From contig NC_134887.1 of NCBI RefSeq assembly GCF_041734735.1, forward strand, positions 34,077,244-34,141,243: a stretch of DNA of 64,000 bases. The letters run 5' to 3'. A program made the translations under genes and the position numbers. Shown piece after piece: positions 27,231 to 47,753 of the stretch (its first letter is position 1; each line of letters starts with the position of its first letter). The stretch comes from Babylonia areolata (taxonomy: Eukaryota; Mollusca; Gastropoda; Neogastropoda; Buccinidae). The notes under the pieces are model-generated. The model worked only from the letters and a program-made list of their open reading frames with translations, was not told the DNA's origin and searched no databases.

Positions 27231-28865
27231 ATAAACCACTCACACATGCAACCCCCCCTTGTCCCTGCCCCACCCCAAATATAATTATCTCAACTTGTAG
27301 TGCCAACAGAATGGAAAACAGTGCACAAGATTCATACTGTACATCTTTTATACAGATAGAAGTATTCAACATTCACATTGAGATGAAGTCTCGTGAGAAA
27401 GACTCCTTCCTCCCCATTTTCTCTCCGACCACTCGATAGAAAACAAATGAACGATGACACAAGAATGGTTAAATGTTGGGATGACTATATACACACTGTG
27501 AAAAATGAATGTAGTCCACATCAGACACTGTATAAGATGGACATGTGACACCATGACGGCTACAGAGGGACACATGACATCAAGGTCAGTCTGTACAGTG
27601 ACACAGAGGTATGTGTGGAACACACCCAACTGGTACATGAGTTTTTCTTCACTTCCACACCTCTTCACATTTACTGCTCTAGGACATTTTATTAAACATA
27701 TGCTGCACACAGTTCTACTCTAAACAAACATCCACACACAAACATACACTGATACTACTGTTGAACAGTTCATCTTAAAAAAAATATATACTGAAAAAAA
27801 ACACACCACCTTAATGCTTAAAAATTCAAAAGAAACGCAATTACACGTACCACAATAAGGAGACAAACTTAAGTGAAGAATACACACTGGAATTTAAATT
27901 GAAACAGGAAATTTAACTGACATTCTTGTAATCGTACAAAAAAAAGGAAGAAAAAAAATCCATGTTTTGCAACTGAATTTAAAACAAAAGCCAAAAATAA
28001 AATCAGTTCTTCTTCCAAAACAGTCATCACACTGATTGTACAGAATCAAAAACCTGATAAGTCGCCATAAACCAATTACAAGTCTCTTTATCAAATCTGG
28101 TCTAAGATCTATGTAATCATCATCCATAAAAAGAATGTTCCGAATATAATCCTTGAAGCTTCACCTGACTCCACTCTTCAGTTACTTGTGATAAATGCGA
28201 GAAGATAGAACATGAGAATAATGGGGATTCCTCGACATGGCCCCAAAACCAGTTTACAGTAACAACTACTTTTCATGCGAGTTCTCAAGGTCAAAAACTC
28301 TGCGGTATCAATCTGGAACAGTCTTAACCTAACAATAGAAATTCTACTGCATTCATGTTTTGAACGGTCTTGATATTCTTGTCAGTAACTGTTAATGAGG
28401 TGCTTTTATCATGTCCAAAGGAATAAGGTGGTGAAGAACAACATGTATAGAGATGACAGTCTGTGATGGTCAGAGTGGAGGTACAATCCCATTCTAAGTT
28501 TCCCCAAGAGAGAGAGAGAGAGAGAGAGCAGAATACCAGCTTGTGTTGAAGCAAGAGAAAGCTTTGTAGCCTGAGTGGCAACAGTCCAGATGTGAAAACT
28601 TTGTCCCCTCTTCAGCATCGGTTCCAGCAGAGTTAGGAAAAAAAAAAAAAGACGGTAGCAATGCCATTGTTACGTCAGGGACACCGAACCCAGGCTGGAG
28701 AGGTGAGAAAACATCTGCAAGACGGCCGCCATCATTTGAGGTCACTCTGTGGTGCTGCCAGCCAAGGCCACAACCTCTCTCTCGCCAACAGTCATGAAAA
28801 CTTTGCGGTGGGTGTTCTTGATTAGGACAGACACACACACACAGCAAAGGCCACAACTGGGCCTC
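27231..28865 (-). other. PP1 3' UTR
   Basis: AT-rich, without other coding signal. (CT)n at 28505-28528 on the minus strand. The length is inferred from the AATAAA at its end. Confidence 0.55.
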
Positions 28866-37732
<8,867 letters not shown>

Positions 37733-37843
37733 TACAAGAAAGACTAGGCTTTGCAGAGAAACGTTTCACAATGGCGTACGAGTTGAAATCTTGCAGATGA
37801 TAGACGATTTTCTTGGGTTCAATCTAGCACTTCTAGCTAGCTC

Positions 37844-37854
37844 AAGATGGCGGC
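37844..37854 (+). promoter_or_regulatory. YY1-like motif upstream of PP1
   Basis: AAGATGGCGGC, matching the consensus, about 110 bp upstream of the PP1 ATG. A second, reverse copy (AATATGGCGGC on the minus strand) is at 38302-38312. Such pairs are common in divergent housekeeping promoters. Function is inferred. Confidence 0.5.
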
Positions 37855-39180
37855 CGTAGTGAAGGGCGTATGAATACAACTAAAGATCCACAGACATTTG
37901 GCCAAAGCAGGCTCCATATAATCCGACCAGTCACACGTTGCTTGCAAACAAGAAAAACATATTAGTCATATAGATGGATAAATGTATGTATAAAACCACT
38001 CAACCAACAATGTCGTGATACCATGTATGCAATTGTTTTGAAAACTATTTTGTATATACTGAGGAATTAGGCGGAAAGTAATCACCATTAGACTGAAAAC
38101 GAGGCTGGTTAAAGTTTGCGACCCTTTCAAGTTGCCTTTGAAGCAGAAACTAAAAAAAAGCATGGGCTAGACAATTTCTGCATGCTGTTGTTATCCAGCA
38201 TGGATATTAAGCGCCACAGTGATTGTAGTTTGATAGGAAAACATGTGGAGAAAAAAGAAACGTAAAACAGAATGGTGATGAAACGACGAGGTGCGTATCA
38301 AGCCGCCATATTTGTTTATCCCAGTTACGGCCATTGCACACTTTTCAAATTGACCCACACACTCTCACTTGCTATCTGTTCGTATTGTATTTGCCCGTTT
38401 TTGTAACATGTTTCATGCACACTTTTGATTGAAACTGAGATATGTGAGAAATAAAACGGTTCTGTAGTTGAAACGCAATAATTATAAATCTGATGGGAAA
38501 TAATTGATCAGCTAATCATCATCTTATGTCCATATCATACTCGTAGCAACACTTTTTTCCAAGACTTTTTGAGTGACAGTCACTCCAAGGCAAGATTACG
38601 TTCAGTACCCCTGTAACTGTATTTCATTTTCGTAGCGTTTTGGCAACGTTTACTGAGCTCAAATTAACATGTGGCTGTCACTTGTCAAACTAATTGCAGA
38701 TAGGAGGAGGGGAAGGGTTAGAATATGGTTGTTTCAAAACTTATCTCAGGTTTTTATTTTCACATCTTCAGTTAGTCTTCGTCTTCTGTTATATTTGTGA
38801 TCAGTAACTCCCATGTTCACGTGTATTTGTATTGATATATGAGTAGACTTTAAAAGTTTAATCATATTTGACTCCCCCCCATTTTATTGATTGGTACACA
38901 CAGTAAGCCTAAGCCAGAATCCATTTTCATGGGTGCGCATGCTGGTTATGTTCATGATGTTGTACAAGTATGCAAAGAAGATTAAAGTGCCTGTATACTT
39001 GACATGTCTGTCTTTATCAGAAAGAGCGATTTCACTGTCATCCCAAACCACCATGCGTAAATGCTGGGATCGAACCCCAGGATCCTAAGATTGAAAGTCC
39101 AATACTTGATAGTATGAGTATTTATGTAACCTGTTGGCTGTTGCAACTGTCAACTGTTTGTTTTGAACTGGAATTTAGTG
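37855..39180. other. Upstream region of PP1; possible old SINE
   Basis: No supported exon. Near 39050-39105, GGGATCGAACCCCAGGATCC followed by AAGATTGAAAGTCC resembles a reversed tRNA-type box B and may be the head of a decayed SINE (about 38890-39110). The first exon of the ankyrin gene could be hidden here but cannot be shown. Confidence 0.4.
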
Positions 39181-39189
39181 GGAAGACAG

Positions 39190-40969
39190 TGAGTTGAGAG
39201 TTCGCCTTCCTCTGTCCGTCCGGGCCTCTTCACCGACCAGAGGTTAAACACTTTTGGCAGTAGGGTAGCCTCTGGTCTCACAGTGGCAGCAGACACAGCT
39301 ACCAGCCTTCACTTCAGTACTTTGCTGGCTCGGCGTGATGCTGTTCTCCACCTCTCCAACATTCCATTAGAGGAGAGGGCTGCTTTGCGGTCCATCCCGG
39401 CGCAACAGCACTCCCTCTATGGCCAGTATGCACCCCATTTCATCAGCCACAGGGCAGAGACAAACAGGAAGGTGGCTTCATATTTAGCCCACACCTCCCA
39501 GGGGTGTCAGGGTTCACTGTCATTGAAGAGACGGGCCACCAGGGCCCTCCATACGCCATGCTACCTAAGTTGAAGCAGCATGCGCAGAATCAGCGGCAGA
39601 GGAATAAACCACCTCATGTCTGTCCAAGCTGACTGGCCATGCCCAAAGCCAGAAGGCAGCACCCCCAATAACTGGGCCCTGATTCAGCACCGCCAGTCGT
39701 CCAGCCCCTCCAAGTAGGAAACCTGTCCCGGCACGCACATCAGTGGCGCGCTCTGGGACTCAACGACTGGATTGTGTTGGTGCTAGAGTCAGGGTATATG
39801 CTGCCTTGGGCGGAGGACCGCCCCCCTCTAAGACCCATTCCTCTTCCTTATGTGCCCAGCTCTGTGGAGCAGGAGAGCATCTTAGAGACAGAGATATCGC
39901 ACCTACTCCTCATAGGAGTGATATCTCAACTCTTGGACCCAGGCCCCGGTTTTTACGGCCGTTTGTTCATGATTCCTAAGGTCTCAGGAGGGTAGAGACC
40001 AGTCTTGGACAAATTCCTCCCCAAAATCAAATTCAAGATGAACACACAGGTGCAGATTCAAGAGACCATTCAACAGAGTGATTGGGCTAGCTCTATCGAT
40101 CTGAAAGATGCTTATTTTCATACCCTCATTCATCAGGCATCCTGTCGGTACTTGAGGTTTGTATGGAGGGACAAGGTGTTTCAGTCCTCTGCCCTCCCAT
40201 TTGTTCTGTCCCTTGCCCCTTTCCTGTTTACCAAGGTGGTGCGGGAATTGGTGTCCATCGTCCGGTCAGAATCCATTCGGCTCTGTGTGTACCTGGAGGA
40301 CTGGCTCATTCTGGCCCAGTCGCAGGCCCTGTGTCAGAGGCATACGCTATACGGCCAGACTTCTAGACCTTTGCTCGCAACTGGGCTTCCTCATGAACCA
40401 GGAGAAATGCCATCTGTCCCCAAGTCAGTCCTTTTACTTCTTAGGGATGAGATTCGACACATGGTCCATGATAGTCTCTCCGACACCAGTTTCAGTTTCA
40501 GTAGCTCAAGGAGGCGTCACTGCGTTCGGACAAATCCATATACGCTGCACCACATCTGCCAAGCAGATGCCTGACCAGCAGCGTAACCCAACGCGCTTAG
40601 TCAGGCCTTGAGAAAAAAAAAAGGGGTGAATAAATAATAGATAAATACATAAAAAAAATTACTACTACCACTACTAATAATATGTATAAGGCGCAAAAAC
40701 TTGATGAAGCCAACTATAAGTGTACATAAATAAATAAATAAATAATAATTATAAAAAATTTTAAAAAGTAGTAGTAGTAATAATAATAATGATAATAATA
40801 ATAATGAATAAATAAAAAGACAACAATGATGATAAATAAGCAAATAAATGTAAAACATGGAGACACACATTCACACATACACCCACATATGCATAACAGA
40901 TATGCACCAAACATGCAGTTTCACAGATATGAAAACACAGTCAAATACACATAAACGTACATGAGCCCC

Positions 40970-41014
<45 letters not shown>

Positions 41015-41082
41015 TACCCTGCACCTTCTCTACCCTCCTCCTCCACACACTCATTTCTAGGCTACATATTGCAGCTTCCATG

Positions 41083-41115
<33 letters not shown>

Positions 41116-44100
41116 TGAACACTTGTACAAGCACACACACATACGCCCATATCCCCCACCCCTAACCCCACACACATATATACAAAGATACATATATATA
41201 CACACCTGCACATTCCAATATTCCATTGCTCCCACAGTGTAGGCATGCATACACACACATACCTCATCCTCTACCCCCCCTCCCCCCCGCACCTCCCACC
41301 ACCCTCACAGACACACACACACACATATGCATTTGCACAGAACTCTCCTGACACTTGTGTACACTTACACCCTCGCGCATGCACAAATGCACTCAAACAC
41401 ACAGACCCACACATACTCACAAACACACACATACACACACGCACAGAGGCTGCCACTGATTGGCCGCAATAGGGATGGGAAAAGATCTCTGATGCCAAGA
41501 ACGTTGCGTCTAGTGTGTTGCTCCATCTGTTGTATTTGGAAAAGCCCACAGAGACTCTGTTCCATTTTGAAGAAATTTGCGCAACGTTGGTTTGGAAATG
41601 ATGCCGATATTTGTTTGATTTGCAAAGCATCGTGCTCTACCTTTCATGCTAGACTTACGGCCGCTCCCTCTCTCTGCTTTTATTTGTTTGAGGCGATCGA
41701 TGGTGTGATGGCCTTGTACCTGTTCTTTTTGATATTCTTTGACTTTTCTGAGGATATCCAATTTTCCTAGATGTAGACCGCTCGTTGTTGTTGCGTTACC
41801 AGCAAGTCTGTCAGCTCGCTCATTTCCCTTAACACCTGCATGTCCCGGGCAGTATGACCATGTGAGTTTTGTAATCTGAAAGTTGCGCATTGCCATATGC
41901 CACTCTGGGCTTCCCATTCCATTTTCAATTTTCTGTATGAGGTTCATTAAGTCGGTTAGAATCATGGCATGTTGGTTTCTGGGCATATAGATGGACGATA
42001 GCCACTGGTGGGCATGTGTCACAGCTTCAACTTCCATCGTTAGGCTGGAGGTTGTGACTTTGTAGGCAGCATTCTCTTCCCTAATTGTTTTTCCATTTTG
42101 TTTCGCAGTGGATCCCCAACCGGATTGGTCTTTGGTGACTGAGCCATCTGTGTATATGATGATGTCCTCTTCTTTACTGTTTTCTTCTATGAGTAACTTC
42201 ACTTCCGCATCAGTTTTGCCCTCTGGCCATTCCCGACAATGTCTTCCTAGAGTGGGTGAAATGGCTGTGTTGAATAGATGGTTGAGGTTTTCGGGGGTTT
42301 TCTCCCATTCTTTTGTTTCTTTCAGGTCTTGTAGTCGGCATACATTATGCTTGCCCCATCTATGATCTTCCTTGTCCTAGATGGCTGCCTTTTGGTTCTT
42401 TGACTGCATCATGCAGTGGGTTTTGAGGGTTTTCTAATGCTTTGAAGTAGGTCTTAACCTGTTCTAACTTGTTTCTCCCCTGCACTGAAGGAAGGTCAAG
42501 CAGGTATCGCATGGTTTCCGTGGGCGTGTCTTTTGTTGTTCCAAGGATCAGCCTCATAGCTTCATTTTGAACTCTTTCTAATTTTAGGAAGTTGCTTTGA
42601 GATGGTGTTGTTAGCCCAAGTCCGTAGTCAATCACACTGAGGACGAGTGATTGGTATAGCAGGAAGAGGTGGTGTTGTTCAGTACCTTTGGTTGCCATTG
42701 CTTTTAAGACTGAAAGGCCCTTTTTGCATTTGATAACAGTATTTTCCGTATATTTTCTGAAGGTCAGCATCCTGTCGAAGTGTATCCCCAGGTAGCGTAG
42801 GCATTCGGTTTTCTCGATCTGAATCCCGTCGAATGACACAGGTGGTGGTGATTTGCTCGAGGTTCTGTTGTTGAGGGTGCACAGCAACGTTTGGGCTTTC
42901 GCTAGATTGATGGAAGATCCTGTGTCTTTGCACCATTGAGCAATATTGTTTAGTTGTTTCTGGACGGCTTTAGTTCTTTCCTGAGCATCTTTCGAAGTTT
43001 TGAAGACCAGGCCATCATCCGCAAGAGTAAGCACCCGAGCTATTCCATTGTTGTTTAAGTCTGCAAGGCCCTTCGTGTAGACATTGTAGAGGACAGGAGA
43101 GAGCAGAGACCCTTGTGGCAGTCCCATGGATAGTTTAGAAGGTGCAGACAACCAATCTCCGAGGTGTAGGATGACGGTTCTTTCCAGAAGCGCTGCTGCT
43201 ATTCCATGTGGACTTGCCTGTTCTGTAATCACCTTGATTTGAAGGGAGAATGTGCCTGTGTTCAAGATCCCTTGCAAGTTTCCTGGCTATCATGCGTTCC
43301 ATGAGCTTTCTAGCAATGTTTTGCATGGTTAGGATCTGGTAGCCGCTTACCTGACGATAGTCCTTTCCTGGTTTTGGTATGGGTTTTAAGAAGCTGTGTG
43401 TCCAGTCCTCCGGCACATGTCCATTGTGGAAACTGTTTTGATACAGATTGAAAAGTTTGCTTCGGTCTTCTTCCGATAGCTCCTTGATGTCCGAGTAGCA
43501 AATTTTGTCTGGGCCAGGAGCCGATTCTTTCTTGCATTTAGCTATTGCTTCGTTTAGATCATCTATTGTCAAGTCATCATCGGGTCCAGTCTGCATAAGG
43601 ATTTGGTTTAATTCCTCAACATATTTCTTTTTCTCTAAGTTTCTTTGATCGCTCTGTTGTATGAAACGTTTGAGCAGGGCAGATCCTTTTTCTTTGTTTG
43701 TCTTAAGCTTGGTTCTATCAGTATCTAACATGTTTGGGGTTGTTGTTGTGCACGATTTCCCTTCCATATGATGATAAAATTGCCAGAACTCTGTTAATGT
43801 TGTGTCGAAACCGATTGCCTCGCAAAACTGTTTTCACTTGTCATTTTTGGCCTCTTGAGCAATGACTTCAGACTGTTTAGTTTTTTCTTTCATTTTTGTT
43901 TCAATATCTTTGTCCGGAGAAGGTTTTGTTGTTTCTTTTTGCCAAAGTTTGACAGCCGCATGTTTTTCTGTCCAGGCTCTCTCTGTGTCGGTATTCCACC
44001 ATGGGGGCTGAATAGTTTGCATCCGGTTCGGTGCCGTTCTTTTGTTTCTTCTGCGTCTTAATTTTTCGATGATGGTTGTCTCTTTGGTTTCATACTGAAA

Positions 44101-45790
44101 TGGATCATGCAGTTTCATACAGGGTTTATCTGACAGTTTCTGTGGACTGAAAACTACTGGGAGTTGGTCACTGCCTTGGTGTGGAAGCGTCTCAGCATTC
44201 ATTTCTGTTCTGAATTTTGGAGATGTAAGAGCGATGTCGATCACACTGTCACTGTCCCCTTGTCTTGTTCCAAGGCGAGTTGGGGATGTGGTTGTTAATG
44301 GGCCAAGAAGAATTTCCCCTATCATTCCTTCAAGTGCGAGTCCTTGTGGGTTGGTGTTCCGCTGGTCCCATAACTTCGATCTTGCATTAAGGTCTCCACA
44401 GATAATGACTGAGTCTCCAAATTCGTTCTCTATTTCCTCTGAAAAGGCCCAATCCTCTTTTGTTGTGCAGGTTCCTGGGTGAACCTAGGCATTGATGAGC
44501 ACGATGCTTTTGTGAATTCCGTCAGGTTTTTCAAGACGTACACCCACTAGTTCACATGAGTTGTTACACCATTTCTCTAGATTTATGGTGGAAACTTTGT
44601 TTTTAGGTTTTTGTTCAGTATGATTGCTACTCCTCTTCCTTCATTCCTTTGAAAGACTGTGAAATTCTCAAACTGTATTGGTCTGTCTGCACTTGTCCGA
44701 CACCAGATCGCTGGGACTGACTGGCAGACCTCCTCGGCCACTTGCGCTGTTCCTGTCATGCAACAGCATGGTCTCTTTCATCTCTCCTGAGCATGATGGA
44801 GTCCATGGCACCCCTCATTCCCCTGGGTAGGGTTCTCAAGCGCTCTCTTCAGAGGGCACTGAGGCTACTGTGGTCCCAGAGATCCCAACGATGGGATACC
44901 CAGATATGTCTTGGCAAGTTGTTCCTCAAGGTGACATCAGAGTGGCTAGCCACCCCTCTTCGGACACAGGGGGTGCCCATAGCCCCACCTACACAAGTGG
45001 CACTCTTCACAGATGCCTCCTCCCTGGGCTGGGGAGCCCACATGGACTCACTCCATGCAGCAGGGACTTGGTCCCCAGAGGAGCGCCTGTGCCACATCAG
45101 TGTTCTGGAACTGGAGGCAGTTCGCAGGACTCTACTGCACTTCGTGGGGGAGGCCACTGGCAAGACTGTCCACTTGTTCACAGACAACATGACGGTCGCA
45201 TGTTAACAAAGGGGGAGGGTCACATTCGGCAGACCTCTCCCTGTGGACTGAGGCTCTCCTCCGTTGGTGCCACAGCAAGGGCATTGCTCTTTCATCAAGA
45301 CACATAGCAGGAAAAGCCAACATCTTGGCAGATGCACTCAGCAGGTCCAAGAGTGTCATCCACAGAGAGTGGACCCTGGACAAGGACACCCTTCAGGGGG
45401 TGTGGAAGTGGTGGTTTCGGCCGATGGTGGACCTCTTTGCCACAAAGTTCAACAAGAGACTCCCCACTTATGTCTCACTGGTCGCCGACCTAGAAGCGTG
45501 GGCAGTAGATGCTTTGTCTCTAGACTGGAGCAGTCTGATTGCCTATGTCTTTCCTCCTTTTCCAGTTCTGTCCAAGGTGATCCAGAAAGCCAGATTGGAA
45601 CACATGCAGCTCATTCTCATTGCGCCGAAATGGCCAGCTCAGCCCTGGTATCCAGAGGACTGCTGTCTCCACTTGACAAAGTGTCAGGTGCTATTTTGGC
45701 ATGTGAGGTAAACCCTCTTAACATGCCTACTCCGAGTGGTTCAGTTAGCAAATCATTATTGAGAAAAAAGGGGTCTTCCAGTTCTACCTG
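39190..45790 (+). mobile_element. DIRS-like retroelement fossil, split by a LINE
   Basis: Two segments (about 39190-40489 and 44707-45790) are parts of one broken element of the tyrosine-recombinase (DIRS) group. In order they hold a gag-like region, reverse transcriptase and RNase H. The recombinase part and the terminal repeats are not seen, so it is truncated at both ends. It carries several breaks and is clearly a fossil. LINE copy B inserted in its reverse transcriptase region later, with an 11-bp target duplication, so the fossil is older than that LINE. Confidence 0.8.
40490..44695 (-). mobile_element. RNase H-bearing LINE (I-like), copy B
   Basis: 4206 bp between copies of TCCGACACCAG (40479-40489 and 44696-44706). 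On the minus strand it has part of an APE-type endonuclease (SVIICGDLNARSKLWDQRN), RT (GLPQGSLLSPVLYNVYTKGL and the LADDG box), RNase H (IIIYTDGS, GHAGVKGNERAD), a CA/TA-rich 3' UTR and the same ~110-bp tail as copy A. Several frame changes split the ORF into pieces of 163, 210, 305 and 230 codons. It is truncated within the endonuclease. It is the same family as copy A but more decayed. Confidence 0.93.
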
Positions 45791-46019
45791 ACGAATGCTC
45801 ACTCAAATAGTATGTTTATAATTCAGACACATTAAACTAACCATTCAGAGTCAATTTATGTTAATTGTACCAAACTCCTAATCCTATGTCGAAAAAAATA
45901 GATGCAGGACGTTTGTGGACGTCTTACAGGCACTATGGCAACACTTTGAGCAGGACATTAGCTGACGTCTTACAGCACTGAATGGGTCAATATGATTGTC
46001 ATGTAGTGTGTAATGTTTT

Positions 46020-46426
46020 TTGTATTTGTATTTTGTATTTTCTTTTTATCACAACAGATTTCTCTGTGTGAAATTCGGGCTGCTCTCCCCAGGGAGAGCG
46101 CGTCGTTATACTACAGCGCCACCCATTTTTTTGTATTTTTCCTGCGTGCAGTTTTATTTGTTTTTCCTATTGACGTGGATTTTTCTACAGAATTTTGCCA
46201 GGAACAACCCTTTTGTTGCCGTGGGTTCTTTTACGTGCGCTAAGTGCATGCTGCACACAGGACCTCGGTTTATCGTCTCATCCGAATGACTAGCGTCCAG
46301 ACCACCACTCAAGGTCTAGTTGAGGGGGAGAAAATACCGGCGGCTGAGCCGTGATTCGAACCAGCGCGCTCAGATTCTCTCGCTTCCTAGGCGGACGCGT
46401 TACCTCTAGGCCATCACTCCACTCCA
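46020..46426 (-). mobile_element. tRNA-headed SINE, family 2
   Basis: Minus-strand head GGCCTAGAGGTAACGCGTCC (box A-like) and CTGGTTCGAATCACGG (box B). The core has GTGCAGCATGCACTTAGCGC and GTAAAAGAACCCACGG. The 3' part is GGGAGAGCAGCCCGAATTTC and a tail of ACAAATACA. Copies recur at 48850, 58284 and 58840, all in this orientation. Confidence 0.85.
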
Positions 46427-46429
46427 CAT

Positions 46430-46943
46430 TGATATTGATATCAATTAATGCAGTTGATGATCTTTTTAACATAGAATAGCTATTGAAACAACATTTATAA
46501 CCTTTCAGAACTGCATGGAAAGAGAGAAAATGCATGTGTGCATATATGTTTCTGGTACCCATTAAAAAAAAAGAAAAAGAGTACAGCTGTCGCTTATGAA
46601 ATCTTAATTTCAAAAGGATCAAAGATGGAAATTAAGACAGGTGTTAGAGATCAGTAGTTTTACCACTGCTGTGGTACATGATTCAATAACAAAACTGCCA
46701 ATAGGTGACAAACTATTAGGTTTGTTGCTTTACTAGAATTTGTAGAAGGAGTGCATTAACTTTTGCTCACTTTTGTATTGGTAAAATTGATAAACGATAG
46801 ATGTGTAGAAGTGTGAGGGCTGTACAAGTCTGAAAGTGTGTGCTCTACTTCAGCACACACAGTTTTTTATACATGGAAGTTGACATGTTTCTTTCTCTTC
46901 ACATCTTGAGCCATTCATTCCTACATGCATGTTGGGTGTGCAG
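46430..46943. other. Intron before the first seen ankyrin-gene exon
   Basis: AT-rich, ending in the acceptor GGTGTGCAG. No upstream exon recognised. Confidence 0.6.
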
Positions 46944-47074
46944 ATTTCCAGAAGGCTGCGGCCTTCATCCATGAGTTCCTGCTGAAGATGAGTGAAGATG
47001 TAGAATGTGCGGAGCTGAGAGACACTTTGAACTTGGCGCTGTTGCACATGCAGAAATATTATAAACTGCTTCAG
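46944..47074 (+). CDS. Ankyrin gene, first seen exon
   Basis: 131 nt, encodes FQKAAAFIHEFLLKMSEDVE to LHMQKYYKLLQ, donor GTAAAA. A decayed duplicate of its last ~60 nt lies in the next intron. Confidence 0.85.
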
Positions 47075-47248
47075 GTAAAAAAAAAAAACACAAACAACAA
47101 ACAACGGAATCAAGCTTTTTTTTTTGCTTTTTTTTTTTTTTAACATGTTTGACATTTTCAGGTAAGAATATATAGAGATACTTTGAAATTGGCCTTGCTG
47201 CACATTCAGAAATACTATGAACTATTTCAGATAATGAACAGAATCAGT

Positions 47249-47289
<41 letters not shown>

Positions 47290-47710
47290 CATCTGTTTCA
47301 ATTTCAGGTAAGAATTGATAGATAGAAACACTCTCTTTTCTTTTTTAACATCTGTGACATTTTCAGGTAGGAATAGTTAATTGATGAAATAAGAGTTGTT
47401 GTTTCTATGCATGATCTGGTCATTTTCTCAGCCTTCTTTGCAGCCCCATTTTTCTGTTGAAATGTCAACCCGAGTCTTCATTGCATACCTCTTTCCAGGT
47501 CCATGCAGTAGCTCTGGCCAGTCTCAGAGCCAACAGGCGTTAACATTTACACATATTTTTCTTGCTTGTACAGTTTTGTTGTTGTTGTTTTTTTATCCCC
47601 TAATAATGAACATGCTACTTTCAAGTCTGGCCAAGGACTTGCAGGTCTAAGTATCAGTGTGCTTGTAAATTATAATAGACAGCATTACAAGCAAGCAAGC
47701 AAGCACACAC

Positions 47711-47753
<43 letters not shown>

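Noticed and set aside
38230-38300. First exon of the ankyrin gene (short ATG frames before GTGCGT)
   Set aside because: Only a few codons, no family match and no way to link it to the exon at 46944.
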